Part shown: positions 28,357 through 37,500 of the stretch, piece after piece
Numbering within the stretch: the first letter of the stretch is position 1
Layout of the letters: every line of letters starts with the position of its first letter
Assembly: GCA_003427395.1 (NCBI GenBank)
Contig: BFEA01000132.1
Span: 2,105,544 to 2,143,043 of the forward strand
Direction: 5' to 3'
Length of the DNA: 37,500 nucleotides
From: Chara braunii
Taxonomy: Eukaryota; Streptophyta; Charophyceae; Charales; Characeae
Notes under the pieces: generated by a model
The model's input: only the letters and a program-made list of their open reading frames with translations
What the model was told of the DNA's origin: nothing
The model's database searches: none
Translations under genes and position numbers: made by a program

Positions 28357-29463
28357 TCAGCTAAGAAGGAGAAGCTGCAGTAAGCACGTGAATACCTTGA
28401 GGGGCTTCTTCCCAGATGCGGCCCAGCTTGGCACACCACCTGCAAAGGCTGGCCACTCCCTTCCTGGCGTCGAGGCAATTCTTTCCTTCTTCATACCCTT
28501 ATCTCGTCCCCAAACTACGCCAATATTCCCCTGCCCGCCTTCCAAGTATGTGCTAGTCTGCACCCTCGAATATGTGGCAGCACCACTGGTTCCTATCCCG
28601 CTGTTGATGTCCCTCCTTATCCCCATGGCAGGAGTGGAGGGAGCAGAAAAAACACTGCTGCCTCCTCTGCCACAAGCATCAGGATTTACTCCCCCTTCAC
28701 TCTTGACCTCTGAAGAACACCCACCAAATCCAATTGGTCCCCTCTCAGTTACTGTTGAGAAATATGAGGCCGTTAGCGTCCCAGTTGCCCCAGGCAGTGA
28801 TGCATGCCCTCCCAAACCCACTCCCTCAAGTGGGCCAAGAGGAGATGGGGAGCCCACAACATTTCCACTTTGCCCCCTCTCGATTAACCCAGGGGGGTTT
28901 GAACCAAAGGAAGAAATTCTGGCGCTCCTCATTCGTTTTGGAAGAACCATCACCCCACCAAGACCATCCGACAAGCTCATGTGTGACCTCTTCCGGGTTA
29001 CCGACGAAGCGAAAGGAGGAGTCAGGCCCCCTGCGGCAGGAGTTTTGGTGCTCCCGTTCATCATGAACGATGTCCGCGGTGGCAATGGCCTTGGAGGTGA
29101 GGCTGCAGGAGCAAGGCCCTCTGGTAACTTAGGGACCTGTCCTTTCCTACTCTTCTTCCTCTTCTTCTTTGAAAACATGACCATACCAGGCATTCCTGGC
29201 ATACTCATTCCACCTGGCCTTGGCTGGTAGAGGAATGAAGACTCTTGGTCATTGGCATGGAGAGTGGTGCCACATCCCGAAACGCGCCCACATGCTGGCA
29301 TTGCCGACTCAGAACCCCATCCCAGGGTTCCCAGTCCCCCAAAGCTTTGCTGTCTGACCACTCCTCCCATCGTCATTCGATCCCCTACATGAGCTATGCC
29401 TTCGTCTGCCACCACCCGCACATTCATCATAGCCAACTTTTGCTTAACATTCTTCTCATGCAT
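28357..29463 (-). CDS. Possible exon of an unrecognised disordered protein
   Basis: A 368-codon minus-strand frame, the longest in the window. The ATG at 29463 directly follows a pyrimidine-rich stretch ending TTATTGTAG, a good 3' splice site. CCTCAAG|GTATTC at about 28395 is a possible 5' splice site, so the true exon may be about 29463-28396. The protein is Gly/Pro/Ser-rich with a basic cluster SKKKRKKSRKG near residue 105 that could be a nuclear signal, and a second one at VTRKRSHMSLSDG. No domain recognised. An overlapping plus-strand frame (28241-29230) is also open; I prefer the minus strand for its composition and splice sites. Confidence 0.4.
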   Translation of the reverse strand: MHEKNVKQKLAMMNVRVVADEGIAHVGDRMTMGGVVRQQSFGGLGTLGWGSESAMPACGRVSGCGTTLHANDQESSFLYQPRPGGMSMPGMPGMVMFSKKKRKKSRKGQVPKLPEGLAPAASPPRPLPPRTSFMMNGSTKTPAAGGLTPPFASSVTRKRSHMSLSDGLGGVMVLPKRMRSARISSFGSNPPGLIERGQSGNVVGSPSPLGPLEGVGLGGHASLPGATGTLTASYFSTVTERGPIGFGGCSSEVKSEGGVNPDACGRGGSSVFSAPSTPAMGIRRDINSGIGTSGAATYSRVQTSTYLEGGQGNIGVVWGRDKGMKKERIASTPGREWPAFAGGVPSWAASGKKPLKVFTCLLQLLLLS

Positions 29464-29552
29464 CTACAATAAGCACCCACAGAGCAGACACAGAACACAG
29501 AACACAGAACACTGTCAGAACATAGCACCAAGCAAAACATCATCAACATGCA

Positions 29553-29577
29553 AAAGGGAAAAAAAAAAAAAAAAAAA
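29553..29577. repeat. Poly(A) tract
   Basis: A run of A followed by CATAGTATCCATTCAGG. A similar join, poly(A) then GTATCCATTTAGG, occurs at 31857-31891, so the sequence after the tract may be shared insertion-site or element sequence. Confidence 0.6.
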
Positions 29578-29689
29578 CATAGTATCCATTCAGGTTGAGG
29601 CAGGCTGCTGGCGCCGAAGTAGCTGGCGCGCGTTAGCGCTAGCGCTATGGCTGGCGGGCCACCACGAAACGCGGATGGTGGCATGCTGG

Positions 29690-29910
29690 TTGCTTGCAGG
29701 CAAGGCGCTGGCTGGTCGGAGGTGGCGGGGCGCTGGCTTCTCGCAGGTTGCGAGGCGCTGGCTTCTCGTGAGTGGCGAGGCGCTGGCAACACGTGAGTGG
29801 TGGGGCGCTGGTGACTTGCGGCTGGCGAGGCGCTGGCTTGGGGTGACTAGTAAGATGCTAGCTGACACATGGTGCGGTGCTGACAGCCGACGGGGGGGAG
29901 GCGCTGGTGC
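29690..29910. repeat. GGCGCTGG minisatellite, 25-27 bp unit
   Basis: At least seven imperfect units of the form GGCGAGGCGCTGGCTTCTCGTGAGT lie head to tail. The shared core is G(A/G)GGCGCTGG. Frames across it (AR, RRW, GEAL) reflect the repeat rather than a gene. Confidence 0.8.
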
Positions 29911-29923
29911 GAGGGTGCTGTGA

Positions 29924-30670
29924 TGTTGTGAATTAGATGGGGGATAGCGCTTGACGCACGTGCGGTATCCAGAGGCACTGGGTCATGACTATGTCACAGG
30001 CTGATGTGGCATCTGGCCTGAGGCACAGAGGAAAAGGGAGAAAGGTAGCGGCAGCTGCCGTTTGAACATTTCCCCTGTGTTTTTCACATGAAGTACTCCA
30101 TAGCCAAGACCTTTAAAGAGGCTGGAGAGCTCATGCGAGTTGACGAAAGTCAATGTCGGTGGAGGAAAGTGGAGTCAGCCCCGTGGAGACCAAAGTGCAG
30201 AGAACATTGGTCCTACTTGAAGAATCATCACAGTGCCACTGGGAGAGTATCATCAAGAGAGCGGCTAGGAGGTCATCATCAACCTATATATGTGCTTTCG
30301 TATGTTTGTTGTCTTGTGCAGGTTATCCATCAAGAGCATCAAGATTTTCATCATTGTCATTTCAGCGGGGGGGGTTCATCAAGGACACCGTCATTTTTGT
30401 AATCCTCATTTGGTTACCGGTGACAATCATCATCGGCTTCTCTAATTCGTCATCCATGTTATTTCTCTTCTTTTTATCTTTTTCATGATTATCATCCGGT
30501 CTTCTCTGTAAAAATCGTAATCATCGTCATCTTCTATTTTCATTACAGCAATAGTGAGCTGTCAATCTTCCACACCGGTGCCATTAGGGCATCACAAGTC
30601 CGACATTCCCTACTTATTTTCGCCAATTTTATTTCATCATCATCATCGTCATCATCTACCAATCTGAGTC

Positions 30671-30704
<34 letters not shown>

Positions 30705-31320
30705 CGGTTTCTTTATTCATTTTTTCATCAATCAGTAGTTATCTTTGTGTTGGTGGTTATATTCTCATCTCCCAGATAGGCTATGGTCTAGGTAATAGGT
30801 AAGTTGGCCAAGAAGGGAGCGCTACTCCGCTGGGGTAACACAAGGTGGGAGGTGATTGCCCTCCAGGGAGTAGACGCAGATGATGGGAGCTGACCTGGGC
30901 TGGGGCTGGGAGATATGTATGGGCGCGCATTGTCTCCTGGCGGAGGCAGACTAGGTCAGAGTGTTAGTTTTGAGGTACACCTTTTGGGGGAACTGGTTAC
31001 CTCAAGGTAGAAGGGAATGGGGAGGTTCTCTCTCTCGTTGGGGCTGATAGGAACTTCATGCTGATAGCGGGGTTGGGCTCAGCGGAGGCAGCGAGAGGAG
31101 AAGAGGAAATGAGGGGAGAGGAGGATAATACATGGAAGAAGGGGAGGGGTGGAGAGAAATAATCATCGTCGTCATCATCATTATCCATCATCTTTGTGAT
31201 CATCTCAGGGTACTCGTCAAATTTCATCATCAGAAAGTTTTGTTGATCAGGATTCTGATATTATCAGATCCTTGATTTCTAGTTGGCATTCTAGATTAGC
31301 TAATTTCCTAATTGAGTCTT
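29924..31320. other. ATC/GAT-rich spacer
   Basis: Many (ATC)n and (ATT) runs, the longest at about 30675-30708 and 30634-30654. 30780-31000 is mixed. A short poly-Asp frame at 31150-31190 comes from the same repeat. No gene supported. Confidence 0.55.
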
Positions 31321-31329
31321 CTTGTGTAA

Positions 31330-31575
31330 TGGCCAGGTTGAGTTGGCGCCAGAACGACGCTAGTCGGCGCTGGGGCTGTGCCCTGTAACCTGCTTGTGTA
31401 GGAGCTTGAGGCTTTGTATAGAGGTCTGGAATTGTCGAGGGAGGAAGGCAATCTGCAAACTTGACTAATGGCTACAATCTGTCCAATGATGGTCGGAGCT
31501 GGGGTGGGTAGCGCTGCCCTGTAACCGAGCCAGATTGGGGTGTGAGACCGGGAAGAGGCCTGATTGGTGCACAAC
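31330..31575 (-). repeat. Third, inverted copy of the 454-bp repeat family
   Basis: On the minus strand this matches the middle of the 10125-11027 duplication: TTGCCTTCCTCCCTC, CCTCAAGCTCC in place of CCTCACACTCC, GGTTACAGGGCA and CCCCAGC...CAGCG(C/T)CG. GCTGGGG...GCCCTGTAACC recurs about 130 bases on, so the copy is itself partly duplicated. Confidence 0.65.
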
Positions 31576-31792
31576 ACGGGCTCAATTGTGATTGGTTGTT
31601 TGGAATGGATACAGGAAATTAGGGATATGATAGTAATTCAGTGTTGAGCAGACAATCTTTCTGATTAGTCATCATCTAGCTCTATTTCATGACCTCAATC
31701 ACCCACTCTGACATCCTAAATCATCAAAAATGATCCTTAATCATCCCAAATTTTCATCAATTGTCAATCATCAATGTATTCCCATTATAAGG

Positions 31793-31877
31793 GACGCTGG
31801 GCCTGGTTCCCAGCACGTGATGCTCCCCACGAATAGATTGGAGCAATATTATTTATAAAAAAAAAAAAAAAAAAAAA
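31793..31877 (-). repeat. Hairpin-module repeat, short copy
   Basis: On the minus strand: T21 tract, ATAAATAATATT, GCTCCAATCTATTCG, GGGGAGCATCACGT, the core GCTGGG-7-CCCAGC (31796-31814) and GCGTCCCTTATAATG. The 19-base core is identical to that at 9286-9304. The optional first hairpin is absent. Confidence 0.75.
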
Positions 31878-31947
31878 GTATCCATTTAGGCTTACCGAGC
31901 GGCGAGCACAGCCGGAAGTCAACAATTTGCGACTTCTGCGCTACCAT

Positions 31948-31992
31948 CCATGCACATATTATTGACCTGATTCGTGTTTTAGAAATTCAGAC
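31948..31992 (+). repeat. Empty-site relative of 27884-27972
   Basis: CCATCCATGCACATATTATTGACCTGAT matches the two flanks of the poly(T) insert at 27887-27950 once that insert is removed. Confidence 0.65.
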
Positions 31993-32485
31993 TCAACTTC
32001 ACTCAAGCCACTCAACAAAATTTGAAGCCAAGTGAACTTCTGACCTTTTCTCAGTTTGCCCACTTGGAGAAGGCAACTCTGTGAATCCGTCGTCCGGTGA
32101 ATTGTGTCCTAGATCCCTAGAACAAGAAGAAAAGACTGACCTCAGTGCCAGGACTCAGATTCTGTCAACTATTTGAGGTGACTCCATCAGGCCAGGAGTT
32201 GAAGAGGAACTACCATCTTCCCCCAAACATAACGTACCGTGATAATGAGTGGTATATAAGCCATATTTTCGGTCAGGTACGGCCAAAATGTGGGTGCGTT
32301 GTGTTCGGGAGAAGACGGTTGGGAAAGCATCTATCGAGACTGATGAAGAAAATGATGATGCATGGGCACGTCACAGGTTGGGTGTAGATCATGGCTACCA
32401 TGAACCTAGACGCCATACCAATCCGAACCAGGCCACCTAAACATGTCTAAATTGGGGTGCTTGGATGTGTCCGGATCTGGAAAAA
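31993..32485. other. Spacer
   Basis: Mixed composition. Short frames overlap around 32145-32440 with no motif that I recognise. No gene supported. Confidence 0.45.
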
Positions 32486-32487
32486 AA

Positions 32488-32543
32488 GGGGGAGGAGGGA
32501 GAGGGGGGGGGGGGGGGGGGGGGGGGTGGGGGGGGGAGGGGGA
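32488..32543 (+). repeat. Poly(G) tract
   Basis: A run of about 24 G with flanking G-rich pieces (GGAGGAGGGAGAG before, TGGGGGGGGGAGGGGG after). It can form G-quadruplex DNA and is prone to length error. Confidence 0.9.
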
Positions 32544-32678
32544 CGCATGCATAGGTCTCCTATGTTTGTTTGATACTCTCATGAACTTTCAGCACATACT
32601 GTTTACTTTCTTATCTGGGCTCATGCCCTAGCTACCTATTGACGTAACTCTGAATGACCACTGTGATGGCACACTACA

Positions 32679-32780
<102 letters not shown>

Positions 32781-32827
32781 GAGAAGCTATTTTGCACATC
32801 GACAACTTTATCTTCTATTCTAACCCA

Positions 32828-32942
<115 letters not shown>

Positions 32943-33013
32943 TTTGCCCAGGCAGCAGCTGGCATGCGGTGGGGTGAAGTGCAGGTGGCAAGTGGGCTGA
33001 TTCGACATTCGAA

Positions 33014-33292
33014 ATGAATCAGCCTCAGCTAGTGGCATTTTACTGGAACTTCCCAGGCCGTCTTTGGCCCACCAAGTCGTTTCCACGGGAGGCCAATCCG
33101 GTTTATCTGCGTGACCAGTATCGGCCTCTAAATCCAAACATACATTTTTGGGGGAAATCCTTGGACCAGAGGAACAGGTCCAGGAACACCCCCGTTTTTT
33201 ATTTCCTTGATTTGCCTTCCCCCCAAGTGGGCCGCCAACGGTCTAGTGTCCAGAGACCGGACGCCATGCCATCTGGATGCTTGTCCAGATGA
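33014..33292 (+). CDS. Small unrecognised frame
   Basis: 92 codons from an ATG at 33014: MNQPQLVAFYWNFPGRLWPT, then PREANPVYLRDQYRPLNPN. Aromatic and proline-rich, protein-like, but no family is known to me and there is no supporting splice or promoter signal. Confidence 0.25.
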   Translation: MNQPQLVAFYWNFPGRLWPTKSFPREANPVYLRDQYRPLNPNIHFWGKSLDQRNRSRNTPVFYFLDLPSPQVGRQRSSVQRPDAMPSGCLSR

Positions 33293-33389
33293 CCGCCAAG
33301 CAGCCATGGGGTAAATCCTCTCTGTGATGGAGCAGTCAATGCCTCCGATCGCTGATCCATCCGCTGTGGCATACAATGTCAATAGTTAT

Positions 33390-33447
33390 GTGAGGGACAA
33401 TGGACCTGTTTCCCAACAGGTGCAGTCCCCACCGATAGATGGGAGCC
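33390..33447 (-). repeat. Hairpin-module repeat, degenerate copy
   Basis: On the minus strand: GGCTCCCATCTATCGGTGGGG, ACTGCACCT, GTTGGGAAACAGGTCCATT (33399-33417) and GTCCCTCACA. The core is recognisable but its stem has lost pairs. It directly abuts, in the opposite direction, the ORF1-like frame that follows. Confidence 0.6.
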
Positions 33448-33448
33448 T

Positions 33449-34219
33449 TTGTTTAATAATAAGAATAATATAAGTTGCAGACAACAAAGCAAGCGAGGAC
33501 AGTGGGGGACAGCCACAGACAGTGTGTCTGAGCCCCAACGGTCTCTGTTGTGGCTGAGGGAATACATTGAAAAGGCCAAGAGGGAGAGAGAACATGCGTT
33601 TGACATCAGAGCAGCCTGTTTGAAGCACATTGAGAGATCCAAGAAAAATGGGAAGAATGGGACAATCGCTGGCATTGAGAGGTCAAAAAATCAGTATGAC
33701 ACGCTAAAGAAAGAGAAGGCAGAGGAGTTCTCTGAATACACTGCCTTTAGATATGCAGAAAAGAAGAGGGCGAGAGAACAAGGCTTAGCGGATAAGGACA
33801 AAACGGTTTTCAACACCAATAACCACTTTCAGGATCTGCACCCAAAGAAATGGAAGACTGGGAAAAATCAGAAAAAAAAGGAATCGAATTCAGATAAAAC
33901 AGAGGCAGAAGAGAAATCAGCACGCTCACTTTTGGAAAAAGAAGTGACTGTGGTGGTGGCCCAAAAAAAAAAGTTAATAAAGTGGAATGTAGAATACATA
34001 CCAGAGTTCACTACCATTCAGCACATCGCAGATGGGGAGGCACCTCATGTAGTGGCCTCAGCCAAATCAGCACGTCTGGCATCGATGGGCGCCCGCCCGT
34101 TGATTGCGGCCAGGTATATAGAGAAAGAAGGAGAATGGCAAATCGCCACAGATGTGTCCTTCACAATCCCAAGGAATGAGGAAGGACAGACGTGGTCAGC
34201 ATTCTTCAAGAAAATGTAA
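33449..34219 (+). pseudogene. Possible LINE ORF1-like frame
   Basis: A 256-codon open frame without an early ATG. It is highly charged and probably coiled-coil (WLREYIEKAKREREHAF, KKEKAEEFSEYTAFRYAEKK) with basic clusters (KTGKNQKKKE), then a more globular end (PLIAARYIEKEGEWQIATDV). LINE ORF1 proteins often combine a coiled coil with a basic nucleic-acid-binding part, and a LINE endonuclease follows about 700 bases downstream, so ORF1 is a reasonable guess. I see no zinc knuckle or RRM. Confidence 0.4.
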
Positions 34220-34261
34220 CATAGGGTACCCACTGAGCCTGTACGAAACAATTGCCCTAAA

Positions 34262-34338
34262 CGATGATCAGGAGGACAGGTCCTAGACGATGATTAGGAG
34301 GACAGATCCTAGACGATGATTAGGAGGACAGGTCTTCC
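34262..34338. repeat. 26-bp tandem repeat, three copies
   Basis: ACGATGAT(C/T)AGGAGGACAG(G/A)TC(C/T)T... occurs three times. The unit is not a multiple of three, so it would shift any frame through it. Confidence 0.8.
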
Positions 34339-34929
34339 CAAGCAGGCCAAGAGGACCAGCAGGATCATCATATGGACCTAGAGAGACACTCCCCTTGTGC
34401 CTTCTCCCCTTTGATTGCAAAATTGTAAGAGGAAACCAAGCTGAAGAGTGGGATGATGTGGAGGCCTTGGACCGTGACAGCGATTCCATATAGCATGTTG
34501 GCGGAACCCGACATTCCAGCGGAACTGCTGGCGGTCTCAGTGACACACCTCCTGACCCATGGGATTCTGAAGGGAGATAGTGATCTGGACTCAAGGGCAT
34601 TCCCCATTGGTCTGGACAGATACTACAGAAGTGATTACTCCGAGAGTGATATGGAGGAGTGGGAAGATGAAGACAAAGGAGTAGGATCAGAACCGACCCT
34701 TGCCCCGGGACAGGGAACCAGTGGAAGTGTGGGGGAGTATAGCTAGATGATTCTCTCACCACGGTGCTTCAAGACCCGCCGGGTGATGGGTCGTCGGAGA
34801 TGGATGCAGGCAATCAGGCCCCCTCTTAGGACGTCTATACTATGATCGCACCCCTGTTTCTTCCCCACAACCTCAATGATGGAGATTTTTAGAAAAGGGG
34901 CAAACGAAAAGGAAGACCGGGTGGACTGG
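34339..34929 (+). other. Linker between ORF1-like frame and LINE ORF2
   Basis: A frame at 34453-34746 is acidic and Ser-rich (YYRSDYSESDMEEWEDED) and may be a remnant of ORF1 or of a second part of it. No domain recognised. Confidence 0.35.
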
Positions 34930-37500
34930 AAGATACAAGGGATAGTCATTAGGAGCTAGAATATCAATGAGCTCGGAAATATTATCGACAATGAAGAAAA
35001 AATGCAAGATATAATCAAAGGTCTTACCATTCACACAAACAAACTGACAGATATCATATTGCTACAAGAAACTCACCTTACATTCTCAACAAAACACAAC
35101 AGAATTTGGAAACTCTTATCAAGAAAACTGGGAGGAATGAAAGATGAAATATGGTCCTCAGACAATACGACAAGTACGAGAGGTACAACCATCCTTATAC
35201 CCAAGTCGTCCCGCTTATACACGGCGGAGTCGATATTGGGCAAAGAGGCGGACACGGTAGAAGGTAGGTGGTGCCTTATGGATGCAAAGTGGAAGGACAA
35301 AGAGTTTAAAATAATCAATGTTTACTCACCGAACTACTCTTCAGACATATCAACTTTTATAATAAACATCGGTCATCTGATCCTCCCTTTATCGCTTTGT
35401 ATTTTGGTCGGTGATTGGAACGCAACTATAGACCCCACCACGGATCGCATATCCAGGTCTGCGGCTGGTCAGCATACACAGGAGGAGGTGTTCATCCAAA
35501 AACTGATGATGAACTACAATCTAGTTGAATCATACCGTACTTTGCATTCAGAGACAAAATTCTTCACATTGGTTAAAAATAACCATGCCCACCATACCGT
35601 TTTCTCCTTCATTGACTATTTTCTGATTTCAGGGACACTAATGGGGAATCACAAACCCATCGAACTCATAATGAGCTTCGAACAGTACGTTAAAAAGGGG
35701 TCCAACTTTCGCAAACTCAACAACTTCCTCCTACCGAGCCGGAATTTTCAAGTAGGAGTTCATGAGTGTTGGCAGAATTTAAAGGGCACTACCTACCCAC
35801 ACAGGATCGGTGAGAGTGGTTTCAGGAAAGTTACTCCACATTATCACAGACAACAGCTAAAATCTCAAGGAAATTAGCGGCCGACAGGAAATAGAGGAAG
35901 CAAGCATTGGAAGCAACCCCGAAGATCGTAGAGACAAATCTGATCGATAACCCCTCTTTGGCACTCTACAGAGACATTTTTGAAAAGGCAAGAGAAAAAC
36001 TCACTATGTGGAGATGATGGGAACTGAAGGGACTACAAATAAGAGTCAGAATGAACGAATATGAGTTAAGCGAATCAATATCAAAACACTTCGTCGCAAA
36101 AATCAAAGCAAACTCAATGGTCAATGTGATAGAAGGCCTGAAAACTCTCTCCAATCCTAATGAAACAGTGAGAGATAGCGAAGGAATGTTGAACGTAGCA
36201 AAGGAATTCTACGAAGAGCTCTACCACACGAAGACCCCTATGCCTACTCCGCCCAGCACCAAAGAGGCGGACTAGAATGCTGCAATACCTAGAACAAACG
36301 ATATCTCAAGAACAAGCATAAGGTTTGGACAAGCCCATCACCATGGAAGAACTGCAATTTGTTGTCCAAAATATGAATAACAATAAGTCTCCAGGAATCG
36401 ACGGACTGACAAAATAATTATGGGAAAAGTTATGACCGCTCGTAGGAGGAGATATGCTAAACTTCTACAACGACAGCTGGCTCAAGGGGGGATTGGGAAA
36501 CCTACTGAGTAGCAAAGTGGTCACTTTGTTGTACAAAAAAAGAGAAAAAAAATTTCAGGAATTATAGACCCATCTCGCTTCTAACACTTCCCTAAAAGAT
36601 CCTTGCCAAAGCTCTTGCCTTTCGGATCCTAGACCTGACAGACAAATGCTTTCATATAGATCAAACAGGCTTCATCCCTGGGAGCTACATCCTAGATAAC
36701 GTACTGACTCACAACGAAGCGGCTAACAAAGTCAAAGAAAAAAGGATAAACACAACAATCCTCTTCTTCAATTTTGAAAAGGCCTATGACCAGGTCAACT
36801 GGACCTTTCTCAATGCAAGCATGAAAAAGATGGGAGTGGGCTTGAATTTCAGGAAGTGGGTGGGCATTTTGTATAATGACACCATAGGATGCGTCCAAAT
36901 CAACAACTTGCTCTCTGACTGCTATCCAATCTCTCGGTCAGTGCGCCAAGGAAACCCGCTGGCTCCCCCAATCTTCCTCTTCGTTATGGAAGCAATAGCC
37001 TCATTCCTACGCAAAGACCCCTCCATACACAGACTACCAGAGGTCAATGTAGGATCAACCCACCACTTACAGTTCCCGACAGTAATAATGTTTGCAGACA
37101 ATCTCACGGTCCTCATAAGAGCTTCAGACTCATCGTTCAGCACGTTAGTAAGAGCAATGAAAGCTTTCAGACGGAATCAGACCGGCATAAAAAATGAAGA
37201 TTAATTGGAAGAAAACAATCGACTGGTGGCTATCAGAGGAGGAGGTTCCTCAACGTCTAGGCCCTGAGGCAGGCATGACATGGGAGACATCGGAGACACC
37301 TACGCGATATCTAGGCATCTTGCTGACAAAGGATGACCTCGCCCCTCAAATGAACCAAAATATACTCGCCAAACAAATTAACAAATTGTGCAGATGGAGT
37401 AATACATTCACATCATTGTTGAGTCGTGCACTAGCCATTAATACATCTATTTTTTCTATGATGTGGTACGTAGCATCAATCTGGACCATTCCGGATCATA
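34930..37500 (+). pseudogene. LINE ORF2: endonuclease and reverse transcriptase, continues past the window
   Basis: The endonuclease starts with IRS-stop-NINEL, where the stop (TAG, 34957) replaces the conserved Trp. It then shows DIILLQETHLTF, RGTTILIPKS, FKIINVYSPNYS, LVGDWNATID and FSFIDYFLIS, then NHKPIEL where SDHKPI is usual. A frame change near 35830 leads to the linker (YELSESISKHFVAKIKAN). RT follows with MNNNKSPGIDGLT (near 36370), NYRPISLL and QTGFIPGSYILDN, motif A as FFNFEKAYDQVNW, SVRQGNPLAPPIFLFVMEA and motif C as MFADNLTVL (37088-37114). Thumb-like RYLGILLTKDD and a W/P-rich end follow. Both catalytic Asp sites carry Asn and several stops occur, so it is dead. The 3' end with any zf-RVT finger lies beyond 37500. 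Confidence 0.88.

Noticed and set aside
28241-29230. 329-codon plus-strand frame
   Set aside because: It overlaps the longer minus-strand frame codon against codon; it is Pro/Leu-rich by mirror composition and has no splice or domain support.

Overview
The window is non-coding-rich eukaryotic nuclear DNA made mostly of decayed transposable elements, simple repeats and small tandem duplications. A chromodomain-type Ty3/gypsy element, LINEs with an apurinic endonuclease and a zf-RVT finger, and a short (TTTAGGG)n-like tract point to the green lineage. A charophyte-type alga such as Chara is my guess, not something the sequence proves. I see no bacterial operons, no CRISPR array and no intact host gene that I can name.

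Layout. 1-910: repeat-bearing leader sequence with a telomere-like tract. 911-9063: one full-length but dead Ty3/gypsy element with two LTRs, PBS, PPT, gag, protease and integrase-chromodomain. Its reverse transcriptase segment lies in the opposite orientation to the rest. 9064-14300: short repeats, including a piece of Illumina adapter left in the assembly at 9770-9812, a 454-bp tandem duplication and pyrimidine-rich spacers. 14300-17630: LINE tail debris, a tandem array of a small hairpin module, a poly-asparagine frame, a dimeric satellite-like repeat and two tRNA-like sequences. 17636-20750: two unrecognised reading frames, each broken by one stop, and a TATA/RY promoter-like site. 21480-25700: minus-strand LINE 3' ends, more copies of the hairpin module, and a suspicious 98-bp duplication next to N bases. 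25810-29470: another broken unrecognised frame, an organelle-like initiator tRNA, a tiny retroposon whose empty site is also in the window, and a minus-strand candidate exon. 29560-33450: minisatellite and microsatellite DNA. 33450-37500: a plus-strand LINE (endonuclease and reverse transcriptase) that runs off the window; catalytic Asp codons have become Asn.

The most interesting signal is a small 3'-end module seen about a dozen times: a T-rich tract, an optional hairpin around a conserved loop, then a GCTGG(A/G)...(T/C)CCAGC hairpin and a GCGTCCC end. Stem sequences differ between copies while pairing is kept. One copy lies directly downstream of a LINE coding tail, so it may be the 3' recognition end shared by a LINE and its short non-autonomous partners.
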